Positions 45,064 to 53,306 of a stretch of DNA of 58,815 nucleotides are shown here, piece by piece. The position numbers and the translations under genes are program-made. The notes below the pieces were generated by a model that was not told where the DNA came from, ran no database searches, and worked only from the letters and a program-made list of their open reading frames with translations. Source of the DNA: an uncultured Lachnospiraceae bacterium (GTDB lineage Bacteria; Bacillota; Clostridia; Lachnospirales; Lachnospiraceae); assembly GCA_910588965.1 (NCBI GenBank), contig CAJUSO010000018.1:1-58815 (forward strand), written 5' to 3'. Numbering within the stretch: position 1 is the first letter of the stretch; each line of letters begins with the position of its first letter.

Positions 45064-46233
45064 ATGGATAACCAATATAATAAAACAATCGCCGCCTGCT
45101 TCGTGGGATATATCGTACAGGCCATTGTCAACAATTTTACGCCGCTGCTGTTTCTGCATTTCCAGGAAAACTACCATATCCCGCTCTTCCAGATTACGCT
45201 TCTGGTGACGTTTAATTTTGGGATACAGCTATTGACGGACCTTCTTTCTGCTGGGTTTATTGATAAGATAGGCTACCGGGCGTCCATGCTGATAGCCCAT
45301 GTATTGTCTGCGGCTGGCCTGGCCCTCCTTACGGTTTTGCCGGAGCTTTTGCCGACGCCTTTTGCCGGGGTTTTGCTCGCCGTAATGATTTATGCCATTG
45401 GCGGGGGGCTTTTAGAGGTCCTGGTCAGCCCCGTTGTGGAGGCGTGCCCTTCTGGCAACAAAGAAAAGGCAATGAGCATGCTGCATTCCTTCTATTGCTG
45501 GGGGCATGCCGGGGTTGTGTTGCTTTCAACCTTGTTTTTCCATGTGGCAGGCATCGGGCGTTGGAAAATCCTTGCAATCCTTTGGGCGCTTATCCCCGCT
45601 GGGAATGCATGTGCCTTCTGGAAGGTCCCGATTGCGCCCTTAATAGAAGACGGCGGCCCAGGGCTGCAAATTAAGGAATTGTTCCAAAAGAAGGTATTTT
45701 GGGTTTTGCTGGTAATGATGGTTTGCGCGGGGGCAAGCGAGCAGGCAGTAAGCCAATGGGCGTCCACATTTGCAGAGAAGGGCCTTGGGATTTCCAAAAC
45801 TGCAGGCGATTTGGCTGGGCCTATGGCATTTGCAATGTTAATGGGCGCCTCCAGGCTGTTTTATGGCCGGTATGGGGACCGTATCCATCTGGAACGTTTT
45901 ATGGCCTATAGCAGCTGCCTGTGCATCTTGTCTTACCTGGGGATTTCCCTGTTGCCCATGCCGCAGCTGAGCCTGGCTGCCTGTGCAGCCTGTGGGCTGT
46001 CCGTTGGGATTATGTGGCCTGGGACCTTCAGCAGGGCGTCCGCCGCCTTGCCAAAGGGCGGGACAGCCATGTTTGCATTATTGGCCTTAGGCGGGGATAT
46101 TGGGGGTTCGGCAGGGCCTACCTTCGTGGGGATGGTATCGGGGGCATGGGGGGATAATCTGAAAATGGGCGTCCTGGCAGGCATTATTTTTCCTGTGCTG
46201 CTTTTGGCCTGCATCAATGTAAAAAAGGGTTGA
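45064..46233 (+). CDS. MFS transporter
   Basis: 389 residues with about 12 hydrophobic segments. It resembles the fucose/sugar-permease-like MFS branch (N-terminal NNFTPLLFLHFQENY; loop GFIDKIGYRAS with the family's G-x-x-x-D/K-R-x pattern; a second-half GRYGDRIH). The substrate is unknown. The ATG at 45064 has AAGGAGG 8 bases upstream; the longer in-frame start does not. A MerR-type promoter for the next gene begins at its stop codon. Confidence 0.85.
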   Translation: MDNQYNKTIAACFVGYIVQAIVNNFTPLLFLHFQENYHIPLFQITLLVTFNFGIQLLTDLLSAGFIDKIGYRASMLIAHVLSAAGLALLTVLPELLPTPFAGVLLAVMIYAIGGGLLEVLVSPVVEACPSGNKEKAMSMLHSFYCWGHAGVVLLSTLFFHVAGIGRWKILAILWALIPAGNACAFWKVPIAPLIEDGGPGLQIKELFQKKVFWVLLVMMVCAGASEQAVSQWASTFAEKGLGISKTAGDLAGPMAFAMLMGASRLFYGRYGDRIHLERFMAYSSCLCILSYLGISLLPMPQLSLAACAACGLSVGIMWPGTFSRASAALPKGGTAMFALLALGGDIGGSAGPTFVGMVSGAWGDNLKMGVLAGIIFPVLLLACINVKKG

Positions 46234-46260
46234 CTCTCCATCCCCTGGAGCATGTATCCT
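46230..46260 (+). promoter_or_regulatory. MerR-type promoter of the nitroreductase gene
   Basis: TTGACT (46230-46235), a 19-base spacer and TATCCT (46255-46260). The spacer holds the dyad CTCCA (46236-46240) and TGGAG (46246-46250). The long spacer with a central dyad is the hallmark of MerR-activated promoters such as that of bmr. The leader that follows (46262-46330) has GC-rich inverted repeats. Confidence 0.65.
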
Positions 46261-46358
46261 TTTTTTGTACCTTAGGGGAGCTAAAAACCCCCCGCCCAGG
46301 AAGGGCATCTGCTAAGGGGGGATCCCATAAGGCGCCAGACAGGGAAAGGAGGGTTTTT

Positions 46359-47021
46359 ATGGAGTTAAAAGAGGCGGTGATGAAGAGGCGTTCTATCCGG
46401 GGCTACTTGGATACGCCGGTTTCCCGGGAGGTAATCCGTGAAGTCCTGGAGCTTGCGGTACATGCAGTTTCCGGGGTAAACAGCCAGCCTTGGGAATTTT
46501 ATGTGGTGGCTGGCGATAAGCTGGACGAACTAAAAGCGTACAATACAGCGGCATTCCGCAGGCGGGATGCCGAAGACCGTGCAGACCCAAAAGTCCCGGA
46601 TGGGATTTACAGGGACAGGAGCCGGGCAATCGGCAAGGCATTGTTAGGAGCCATGGGGATTACAAGGGAGGACAAGGAGAAACGTGCCTGGTGGGGAGAG
46701 CGGGGGTTCCGCTTTTTCGACGCACCGGCAGTGATTTTCCTGCTGATGGATGATTCCCTGGAAGAGACGGCTTACCGGCTGGATATGGGATGCGTTACCC
46801 AGAACATTACCCTTGCAGCCATGGAAAAGGGGCTGGGCACTTGTGTGGCTGACCAGGCGGTTACATACCAGAAAGGCGCCAGGGAAATCCTGGGGATCCC
46901 GGAAAACAAACGGTTTGTGGTAGGGATTTCCATCGGATATCCGGATAATGGGTTCGCTGCCAACCAGGTAGTCAGCGAACGGGAGCCAGTGGAAGATATT
47001 ACGGTTTGGTGCGGGCTTTAA
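46359..47021 (+). CDS. Nitroreductase family protein
   Basis: 220 residues, FMN-dependent nitroreductase fold. N-terminal RRSIRGYLDTPVSREVI is the FMN-phosphate binding motif; SGVNSQPWEFYVV and the C-terminal KRFVVGISIGYPD complete the pattern. Family members reduce quinones, nitro compounds or enones with NAD(P)H. AAAGGAGG lies 6 bases before the ATG. Its promoter has a MerR-type operator resembling those around the MerR gene 1 kb downstream. Confidence 0.9.
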   Translation: MELKEAVMKRRSIRGYLDTPVSREVIREVLELAVHAVSGVNSQPWEFYVVAGDKLDELKAYNTAAFRRRDAEDRADPKVPDGIYRDRSRAIGKALLGAMGITREDKEKRAWWGERGFRFFDAPAVIFLLMDDSLEETAYRLDMGCVTQNITLAAMEKGLGTCVADQAVTYQKGAREILGIPENKRFVVGISIGYPDNGFAANQVVSEREPVEDITVWCGL

Positions 47022-47082
47022 GGAAAGGGGGCGCCGCATCCTAGAAAAATGTCCCCAGTTACTAGGAAGTGACTCCCGGTTA

Positions 47083-47122
47083 GGCGGTATAGCCCAAGTT
47101 CCAAGGGCTGTACCGCCTTTTT
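47083..47122 (+). terminator. Terminator of the nitroreductase gene
   Basis: GGCGGTA-T-AGCCC (47083-47095) pairs with GGGCT-G-TACCGCC (47105-47117), followed by TTTTTG. Confidence 0.88.
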
Positions 47123-47200
47123 GTTGATGATGAAGAATCCATATGCAATATGGTAAAACTGCATTTACAGACAGAAGGGTATCTGGTCTATACGGCGTGA
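47120..47200 (+). pseudogene. Response-regulator receiver fragment
   Basis: The 26 codons FVDDEESICNMVKLHL and on to LVYTA, then TGA, match the start of a receiver domain (the acidic pocket VDDE and first helix). There is no start codon or remaining domain, so this is a remnant of an OmpR-type regulator. Confidence 0.6.
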
Positions 47201-47223
47201 CGGAACGTAGGCAAATCCCTGCT

Positions 47224-47263
47224 AAACTCTCCTTATCACAAACGTTGGAAGGAGAGTTTTTTT
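47224..47263 (+). terminator. Intrinsic terminator hairpin
   Basis: An 11-bp perfect stem (47224-47234 with 47249-47259) ending in seven T. It lies between the two gene fragments. Confidence 0.8.
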
Positions 47264-47380
47264 ATGGAAATCAAAATAACAGCTGGCTATCTCCCACAGG
47301 AATTTTCGTTATACCCAGATATGCCGGTATGGGAAGCCATGTACTATTTAGCAGCTATGCCGAAAATACCTGCGGGCTAA
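47264..47380 (+). pseudogene. ABC transporter ATPase fragment
   Basis: A 38-codon frame with GYLPQEFSLYPDMPVWEAM and YYLAAMPKI. This is the Q-loop region of an ABC-2 type ATPase (usual form GYLPQ-x-x-x-LYP-x-L-T-V-x-E). No Walker A, signature or Walker B remains. It may come from the same lost bacitracin/BceAB-like or lantibiotic-type locus as the response-regulator fragment. Confidence 0.6.
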
Positions 47381-47564
47381 TGGGGCTGCTCCTTTCTTCC
47401 ATCGTAAAAGCCTTTTGGACCGTATGCAGCAGGCAGTCCCTTTGGGCGGTACAAAAAACCCCGTGTGCCTGCACCCAGGTATGGATCCAGGCCAAACATC
47501 CCAGCAGATGGACAGTTGGCAGGAGGAAAAAGGAGGGGAGGCGCCTGGGGCAGCAAAAAAGGTA

Positions 47565-47591
47565 TTGACACTCCACCTGCTATATCCTCCA
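47565..47591 (+). promoter_or_regulatory. Orphan TTGACACTCCAC site
   Basis: TTGACA at 47565 followed by CTCCAC and CTATATCC. It agrees at 20 of 23 positions with the sequence at 49609 upstream of the BrnQ-like gene, but has no good -10 at 19 bases and no downstream gene on this strand. Confidence 0.4.
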
Positions 47592-47637
47592 GACTATATC
47601 CAAAACTACTGGACAGAAGCCCGCTCTGCCTAGCCAT

Positions 47638-48513
47638 TCACCGGGCAGAGCGGATGGGCATAATCACTTTGGTGACGTGGCGGCTTTCATCATTTACGTC
47701 TAAGGGAGACACAATGAACTCCTCCGATACGGTGTCAATTAAAAGTTCGTAGCCATTCTGGTTAATCCATTGCAGCAGCGCCACATGGCTTTGCATGATG
47801 GTCCTGTAGGGGCCGATATGGCAGAGGGTTGCGGCCTTGTACCCTCCGTAGTCGCGGATTTGTGTGATTTTTGGGGGGATGTCATGTTCAGGCTCAATGC
47901 ATACGCCAAATTCCACATCGCAGTCCTTCATCAGGAATTGTTCCAGGATATGGTTGTGGAAGGTGACGATGACGGGGCTTTTCATGTGGAAGCCAAGTTC
48001 GGTACAGATATCGTAGATGTCAATCCACCGGGAGAGGGAAACATCTGCGTTCCGGTACTGCTTCATGATTTCCCTGGAATAAATCATCTTGCTCTTTGGG
48101 ATGAATTCAATTTGGATTTTTCCAGAAAGTGCAGAAGCGGATTTAGCCTGTTGGGAAATAATTTCGGCGCCCTCATGGATGCGGCTCAATAAGGACTTGC
48201 AGGATTCCTTTTTCACCTGGAGAAGGCGTATTTCCACATCTAAGTCATCGCAATGGCGCAGCATATGCCTTTCTAAATTTTCCATGTCTGTGTTGGTGAT
48301 GATATCCCGGATGTCCTTTAGGGAGAATCCCTGCGCCCGCAGCCGGCGGATAATCAGGAGCGTGGTAAGCTGCCCTTTGCTGTAATAGCGGTAATTGCTT
48401 TCCTGGTTGCGGTATTCCGGCTGCAGCAGGCCGATGGAGTCATAATAGCGCAGTGTCTTAATGGGGATATTGCAGGCCTTGGAAGCTTCTCCAATAGAAT
48501 ATTTTGTGTGCAA
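47638..48513 (-). CDS. MerR-family regulator with GyrI-like effector domain
   Basis: 291 residues, BmrR-like layout. An N-terminal winged helix (YSIGEASKACNIPIKTLRYYDSIGLL), a dimerisation coiled coil (about 75-120) and a C-terminal GyrI-like ligand domain (about 130-290). The latter ends CHIGPYRTIMQSHVALLQWI and contains PL-x-x-N-D-E. Such proteins twist 19-base-spacer promoters on binding hydrophobic or cationic drugs. The start is TTG at 48513, with GGAGA 7 bases upstream. It is divergent from the EamA gene, with a perfect dyad between them. Several nearby promoters share its likely operator motif. Confidence 0.88.
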   Translation of the reverse strand: MHTKYSIGEASKACNIPIKTLRYYDSIGLLQPEYRNQESNYRYYSKGQLTTLLIIRRLRAQGFSLKDIRDIITNTDMENLERHMLRHCDDLDVEIRLLQVKKESCKSLLSRIHEGAEIISQQAKSASALSGKIQIEFIPKSKMIYSREIMKQYRNADVSLSRWIDIYDICTELGFHMKSPVIVTFHNHILEQFLMKDCDVEFGVCIEPEHDIPPKITQIRDYGGYKAATLCHIGPYRTIMQSHVALLQWINQNGYELLIDTVSEEFIVSPLDVNDESRHVTKVIMPIRSAR

Positions 48514-48609
48514 AATAAGTTCTCCTTTCTCTGCCGGATATATTTGGGGAAGATAGCTGCTGGCGCCAATCCAGAGAAGGTAGCGGCCAACGCCAATTTA
48601 GATATAGAA

Positions 48610-48639
48610 ATTTTACAATAGGCGTCTTTTGCTTGTCAA
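48610..48639 (-). promoter_or_regulatory. Promoter of the MerR regulator
   Basis: On the minus strand, TTGACA (48639-48634), an 18-base spacer and TAAAAT (48615-48610), about 97 bases upstream of the TTG start. Confidence 0.6.
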
Positions 48640-48662
48640 CGGAATTTGCCAAATTAAAAGCC

Positions 48663-48693
48663 ATGGACCCTCCACCCAGTGGAGGGTTTAAGA
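48663..48693 (+). promoter_or_regulatory. MerR-type operator/promoter of the EamA gene
   Basis: A perfect 9-bp dyad, ACCCTCCAC (48667-48675), CCA, GTGGAGGGT (48679-48687). It lies between a poor -35 (ATGGAC, 48663-48668) and a -10-like TTAAGA (48688-48693) with a 19-base spacer, as expected for a MerR-activated promoter. Confidence 0.6.
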
Positions 48694-48726
48694 GGCGTAA
48701 TCAAAACGGAAAAGGAGGGAATAATT

Positions 48727-49590
48727 ATGGAAGCAAAGAAAAAATCTGTCCTGCTTATGCTTGTGACAGCCTTTTTATGGAGCCTGGCAGGCGTGTTCAT
48801 CAAAGTCATCCGCTGGGAGCCAATCCCTATCGTATGTATCCGGTGCCTGGCTGCTGCTGCGACGATGTGGGTATTTACCAGGAAAAAGAAGGTTATCTGG
48901 TCTTTGCCCCTGGTAGGGGCGGCCGTGTCCTATGCCGCCTTTAATTACTGCTATGTGGTCTCTACGGTACTTACCACTTCAGCAAATGCCGTAATGATGG
49001 AATATGCCGCCCCGGTTTATGTCGCTTTGCTGTCAGGCATCTTGCTAAAGGAAAAGGTGCACAAGGCAGATTGGATCTGCCTGGCTGCCGTGCTGTCGGG
49101 CATGCTGCTGTTTTTGGCAGACCAGCTGGGGGAAGGCAGCATCCTTGGCTATGTAATCTCCATCGGGAATGGCATCAGCTTTGCGTGCTTTAATATTTTC
49201 CTTCGGATGATGAAGGAAGGCCATAAAGAGCATTCTGTTTTTTTGGGAGGTTTCCTTGGTTTCTTTGTGGGCATCCCCTTTACCGTGGGGCATAAGCTCC
49301 CAGATTCCACCAGCATGATAGTTTTGCTGGCAGCCGGGGCGGTGATGTCCATAGGGTATCTGCTCTTTATCAAAGCATCCCAAAACCTCACTGCCATCCA
49401 GTCCGTCATGCTGCCAGTGATTGACCCGGTTTTAAACCCCATCTGGGTTTGGCTTGCCGTTCGGGAGGTCCCAAGCGCGGTTTCCCTATGCGGGGCGTCC
49501 ATTGTCCTGGCTGCAGTCACAGTCCGTTCCCTGGTTATGCTCCATCCCAAAGAGGGAGGGTCCAAGGAGGGCAATGTACAAGAAGGATAA
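48727..49590 (+). CDS. EamA/DMT-family permease
   Basis: 287 residues, ten hydrophobic segments in two EamA repeats (drug/metabolite transporter superfamily). The N-terminal VTAFLWSLAGVFIKVI and the second-repeat MLPVIDPVLNPIWVWLAVREVPS are typical. It probably exports a small metabolite or amino acid. AAAAGGAGG is 8 bases before the ATG at 48727. Controlled, it appears, by the divergent MerR protein through the dyad at 48667. Confidence 0.88.
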   Translation: MEAKKKSVLLMLVTAFLWSLAGVFIKVIRWEPIPIVCIRCLAAAATMWVFTRKKKVIWSLPLVGAAVSYAAFNYCYVVSTVLTTSANAVMMEYAAPVYVALLSGILLKEKVHKADWICLAAVLSGMLLFLADQLGEGSILGYVISIGNGISFACFNIFLRMMKEGHKEHSVFLGGFLGFFVGIPFTVGHKLPDSTSMIVLLAAGAVMSIGYLLFIKASQNLTAIQSVMLPVIDPVLNPIWVWLAVREVPSAVSLCGASIVLAAVTVRSLVMLHPKEGGSKEGNVQEG

Positions 49591-49608
49591 AAAAAATAAA
49601 ATTCCCTG

Positions 49609-49639
49609 TTGACACTCCACTTTCTGTATCCAGGATAAT
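49609..49639 (+). promoter_or_regulatory. MerR-like 19-base-spacer promoter of the BrnQ-Etf operon
   Basis: TTGACA (49609-49614), a 19-base spacer starting CTCCAC, and GATAAT (49634-49639). The dyad symmetry in the spacer is poor, but the spacing and the CTCCAC half site match the other promoters near the MerR gene. Confidence 0.6.
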
Positions 49640-49701
49640 AAAGGCACCGAAGGAAACAACCGTACGGCGTATTCCGGAAAATACAAATAAGGAGAAATGG
49701 T

Positions 49702-51051
49702 ATGAATAAGAATCTGACTTCAAATGGGGATTTGAAGCTTTTCCCATTGCTGATGTGCGGGGGCGCCTTGTTTTCCATGCACTTTGGGGCATCCAGCATG
49801 GTGTGGCCGATGAACTGGGGGAAAGAAAGCGGGTCGTCTGTATGGCCTGCGTTTGCGGGGGCATTCATTACATCGCTGCTTTTAGTGGTGATTACCTATA
49901 TTGCACTTGCCAAGGGGGATGGAACTTACAATAAGATAACAAAGCGGATTGTGGGGACGAAATTTGGCAATTTCTACACCTGCGTGACAATCCTGATCCT
50001 GGGGCCCTTTTACGCCATACCAAGGATGAGCGCTGCTTCCTGGGATTCTATCGTACAGGCTTTTGGGCTGGATCCGAACAATAAAGTGCTGCTGGTTGCC
50101 TTTACGGTGGTGTTCTATGTCATCACGTATTTCTTCTTGATGAACCCGGGGAAAGCCATGGACCGTATTTCCAGCATCCTGTTCCCGGTGCTTCTGATAA
50201 TCGTGGTGGCTGTCGTGGGGAAAGGGATCCTAAACCCCATTGCAGAGCCAGTGGCAAAGACATATGAAGGTTCCGCCTTCGCCTATGGCTTTACAAACGG
50301 CTACGCGACGGCAGAAATCCTCTGCGGGCTGATTTTCGGCGTGGTTATTTTCAATACCTTGAAAAACAAAGGCATAGGGGAAAGCCGGATGACTGCGAAT
50401 ATGATCCGCGTGGGCATCGTAGGGATTGCCATGCTGTCCTGTACCCATCTGGCGCATATGATAATCGGGGCAAAGACAGGCGGTACCCTTGATCTGGAAT
50501 ATACGGCGCTGTATACGGCCGTGGCGGCAAGCCTCTATGGGAAGGTCGGCGGCTACCTCTTTGCAGGGGCATTGTTCCTGGCTGCCCTTACAACGGCAAT
50601 CGGAATGACTTCCGGCTGTGCCGAGTTCTTTGTGGATACCACAGAGGAGAAATATAATTACAAACAGTTTTCTATTGTCATTTTGGTATTAAGCATTATT
50701 TTCGGAAGCCTGGGGCTTACCAATATCCTTTCCATCCTAGGCCCCATCCTGGATGGTATTTACCCGGCAGCAATCGTGCTGGTCATCTATTACGCCTTTA
50801 TGCCCCGCGCTTTGTCAAGCCGCCCGCTGTATGCATGCAAATGGGGGATGTACACAGCTTTTGCCTTTGGCATGCTGGACATGGCCTGGAAATACCTGGT
50901 GAAGTTTGAACTAGATCCTGCCGGCATCTGCGGGCTGTACTTAAAGCTCCCTCTGGCAAACGTGTCGCTGGCGTGGATCCCTTGGACAATCGTGGCCTTT
51001 GTGGCTGGCTGGTGCGTGTATAAAGGCGCCGGGGAAACGGCCAGTGCGTAG
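49702..51051 (+). CDS. BrnQ/LIVCS-family amino acid carrier
   Basis: 449 residues, about 12 transmembrane segments. It follows the branched-chain amino acid:cation symporter family: an N-terminal LFPLLMCGGALFSMHFGASSMVWP (where the usual motif is FGAGNLIFP), GPFYAIPRMSAASWD, and TTAIGMTSGCAEFF. The divergence from the classical motif suggests a different substrate, plausibly the amino acid degraded by the following genes. AAGGAG lies upstream of the ATG. First gene of the operon; the CoA-transferase follows after 74 bases. Confidence 0.85.
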   Translation: MNKNLTSNGDLKLFPLLMCGGALFSMHFGASSMVWPMNWGKESGSSVWPAFAGAFITSLLLVVITYIALAKGDGTYNKITKRIVGTKFGNFYTCVTILILGPFYAIPRMSAASWDSIVQAFGLDPNNKVLLVAFTVVFYVITYFFLMNPGKAMDRISSILFPVLLIIVVAVVGKGILNPIAEPVAKTYEGSAFAYGFTNGYATAEILCGLIFGVVIFNTLKNKGIGESRMTANMIRVGIVGIAMLSCTHLAHMIIGAKTGGTLDLEYTALYTAVAASLYGKVGGYLFAGALFLAALTTAIGMTSGCAEFFVDTTEEKYNYKQFSIVILVLSIIFGSLGLTNILSILGPILDGIYPAAIVLVIYYAFMPRALSSRPLYACKWGMYTAFAFGMLDMAWKYLVKFELDPAGICGLYLKLPLANVSLAWIPWTIVAFVAGWCVYKGAGETASA

Positions 51052-51125
51052 AAGGGACAGCCATTGGGGATAGGCAGGAAAGAATTAGGAACAAAAAATC
51101 AATACAGAAAAAAGGAGAAAAAATC

Positions 51126-52313
51126 ATGTCAGAGAAGAAAGCATTGGCGGGATTGAAGGTGATTGACCTTACAACCGCATTAAGCGGGCCGTTCTGCACC
51201 ATGTTCTTGGGGGATTATGGGGCAGATGTCATTAAGATTGAGCCGGTTGGGGGCGAGCAGTGCCGTACCTGGGGGCCTTTTGATGAGAAAAGCGGAGAGA
51301 GCGGGTTCTTCTGCTATGCAAACCGCAACAAGAAGGGGTGCACCTTAAACCTGAAATCAGAAAAAGGGCTTCAGATGTTCTATGAATTGGTAAAGGATGC
51401 AGATTTCCTCTGCGAAAATTTTAAGGGCGGCGTCACCAAGAAGCTGAAAATAGATTACGAAACCATCCGCAAAATCAACCCCGGCATTATCTATGTGTCC
51501 GGATCTGGCTTCGGGGAAGGCAGCCCCATCAGCCACAGGCCATGTTATGACGTGGTGGCCCAGGCCATGGGTGGCATGCTCTATATGACAGGATTTAAGG
51601 AGGGCGCCCCAGTGAAGGTAGGGCCGTCCGTGGCAGACCATGTATCCGGCATTTACCAGGCCGTAGGGGCATTGATTGCACTGCACCACAGGGATAGGAC
51701 CGGCGAAGGGCAGCACGTGGATGTGGCTATGTTTGACACCATCTTCAGCCTCCTGGAGGCAGCCATCCCATACTATACCATGAACGGCGTGGTTACAGAG
51801 AGGAACGGGAATGTGGATCCGTCCATCGCCCCCTTTGACGTATTCCCCTGCAAGGATGGGTATGTGGCCCTTGGCGTAGGGAATGAGCGGCTCTGGGAGA
51901 AATTCTGCAAGACCATCGGCAGGGAAGACCTGCTGGAAGATGAGAGGTATCAGACAAATGACCTGCGGGTAAAGAACTATCTGGAATCCCTCCAGGGGCT
52001 TATCCGCGATTGGGCAAAGGATTATACCAAGAAGGAATTAGAGGACATGATGGATGAAGCCGGCATTCCCTGCGGCCCTGTCCTGAACATGAAGGAAGCC
52101 ATTGAGCATCCCCATACAAAAGCCCGGGAAATGATTGTCCATTGCGAACACCCAACCGTAGGAGACATGTCCTTCCAGGGCGTGGTGGCCAAGCTGTCCG
52201 AGACGCCGGGCACAGTCGAGACGGCTTCCCCCTTGCTGGGGCAGCATAACCGGGAGGTGTTTGGCCTTACCCCGGAGGAAGAAGCAAAACTGCAGGAAGA
52301 AGGGGTTATTTAG
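51126..52313 (+). CDS. Type III (CaiB/BaiF) CoA-transferase
   Basis: 395 residues. The family fold is shown by LKVIDLTTALSGPFCTMFLGDYGADVIKIE at the N-terminus (read as two segments) and by the catalytic Asp at about residue 171 in VADHVSG, which forms the acyl-aspartyl anhydride. It would activate a carboxylate by transfer of CoA from a product thioester, as HadA does in leucine fermentation. In this operon the likely acceptor is a beta-amino acid. AAAGGAG precedes the ATG. Confidence 0.92.
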   Translation: MSEKKALAGLKVIDLTTALSGPFCTMFLGDYGADVIKIEPVGGEQCRTWGPFDEKSGESGFFCYANRNKKGCTLNLKSEKGLQMFYELVKDADFLCENFKGGVTKKLKIDYETIRKINPGIIYVSGSGFGEGSPISHRPCYDVVAQAMGGMLYMTGFKEGAPVKVGPSVADHVSGIYQAVGALIALHHRDRTGEGQHVDVAMFDTIFSLLEAAIPYYTMNGVVTERNGNVDPSIAPFDVFPCKDGYVALGVGNERLWEKFCKTIGREDLLEDERYQTNDLRVKNYLESLQGLIRDWAKDYTKKELEDMMDEAGIPCGPVLNMKEAIEHPHTKAREMIVHCEHPTVGDMSFQGVVAKLSETPGTVETASPLLGQHNREVFGLTPEEEAKLQEEGVI

Positions 52314-52419
52314 CAGAAAGGGAAGCTGGGCAGCGGTATGGGACAGGGAACCATAGATGCGCTGGCAGCGGCAAAATGCTTACCAAAAAAATTTACATAT
52401 ATCAAGGAGGAACAAAATT

Positions 52420-52899
52420 ATGGCAAGGAAAGTATCTTATCTCAGCTACAACATGACTACGGCTGATGCCAACAACCAGGATGGGCTGGTGCCATTCGGG
52501 CGCCAGTGGGATTTTATCGGCGACGTTGAAACGGAGCAGATGATCCTAAATGACGGGGATGAATCCCTGTGCCTGGGTTACCATGACTGCAAGATTTACC
52601 AGGATGCTTATGTAGGGGACATGATGGAGTATAAAGCAACCATGACCCATATAGGGAACACCTCCCGGGACTGCAGGATAGAAGTATTTAAGCTTGCAAC
52701 CCCTGCAGCCCGCGCAGGCGTAAAAGACGCAAAGCCTGGGGATATGGTATGGTTTGACGAACCTGTCCTGTGCACGGAGGGCAATGTACGCCTGGTTGTA
52801 AAGAAACACCTCCAGCGTGGGGAGCAGCCGGACGGCCTTGTAAAAGACCCATGGCGCGAGCTGGAAGATTTCCCAGAGGATGAAGAGATTACGTTATAG
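52420..52899 (+). CDS. Kal-like hotdog subunit 1 (3-aminobutyryl/beta-alanyl-CoA ammonia-lyase type)
   Basis: 159 residues. It has the Kal pattern GDVETEQMILNDGDESL, then Y-x-D-A-Y-V-GDMMEYKA, IGNTSRDCRIEVFKLATPA and a strand EPVLCTEGNVRLVV. Kal eliminates ammonia from 3-aminobutyryl-CoA in lysine fermentation; the related Acl acts on beta-alanyl-CoA. It is longer than Kal (about 130) by an acidic C-terminal tail. AAGGAGG lies before the ATG at 52420; a longer in-frame start lacks one. Its paralogue follows at 52938, so a heteromer is likely. Confidence 0.75.
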   Translation: MARKVSYLSYNMTTADANNQDGLVPFGRQWDFIGDVETEQMILNDGDESLCLGYHDCKIYQDAYVGDMMEYKATMTHIGNTSRDCRIEVFKLATPAARAGVKDAKPGDMVWFDEPVLCTEGNVRLVVKKHLQRGEQPDGLVKDPWRELEDFPEDEEITL

Positions 52900-52937
52900 A
52901 GTTCTGTAAACCGTTAAGATAGGAAAGGAGAATGATT

Positions 52938-53306
52938 ATGGAAACAATTACCATGCGTTATAGGATGTCTGACAGAGATGTATTTTACGGCGGCGGCGTC
53001 GTAAATGGAGCCAGGAGCATCACATTGATGAACGATGCTGCAAACCGCCTGATGGCAAAGGTGTTCCACAATGTAGGGCACTGCCTGGAGGTAAAGAAAG
53101 TCCGCCTGTATGTGCCGGTATTTGCAGGGGATTACATGGAATATATTGCCCGCATCAAGAAAACGGAAGGGAAAAAGGCTCTGATAGAAGTCCGCGCCTT
53201 TAAAATTATTGAAGTACCAGAAAACCCGCCCTTCCCAAGTTCCATCGACGTGCTGGAAGATCCGCCCCTGTGCACGGTGACCCAGTTTATCTACGAGGCC
53301 AATTAA
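52938..53306 (+). CDS. Kal-like hotdog subunit 2
   Basis: 122 residues. The N-terminal MRYRMSDRDVFYGGGVVNGAR matches the start of Kal, and VPVFAGDYMEYIARI and DVLEDPPLCTVTQF match its later strands. In contrast to subunit 1 it lacks the GD-x-x-TE / DGDE segment (here NDAANRLMAKVF and VGHCLE). So the two paralogues retain complementary conserved segments. AAAGGAG is 7 bases before the ATG at 52938 and would abut the ATG at 52932. A GC-rich hairpin region separates it from the dehydrogenase. Confidence 0.75.
   Translation: METITMRYRMSDRDVFYGGGVVNGARSITLMNDAANRLMAKVFHNVGHCLEVKKVRLYVPVFAGDYMEYIARIKKTEGKKALIEVRAFKIIEVPENPPFPSSIDVLEDPPLCTVTQFIYEAN

Larger units (their letters stand above)
47022..47637 (+). 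other. Gene graveyard between nitroreductase and MerR gene
   Basis: 616 bases with no intact gene. It contains two terminators, a 27-codon response-regulator fragment, a 38-codon ABC ATPase fragment and a promoter-like TTGACACTCCAC site. The remainder (47381-47560) shows no recognisable coding pattern. Confidence 0.65.

Noticed and set aside
47143..47568. A 141-codon plus-strand frame between nitroreductase and MerR genes
   Set aside because: It crosses a strong terminator, and its codons run out of frame with the ABC fragment it covers; no coherent protein pattern.
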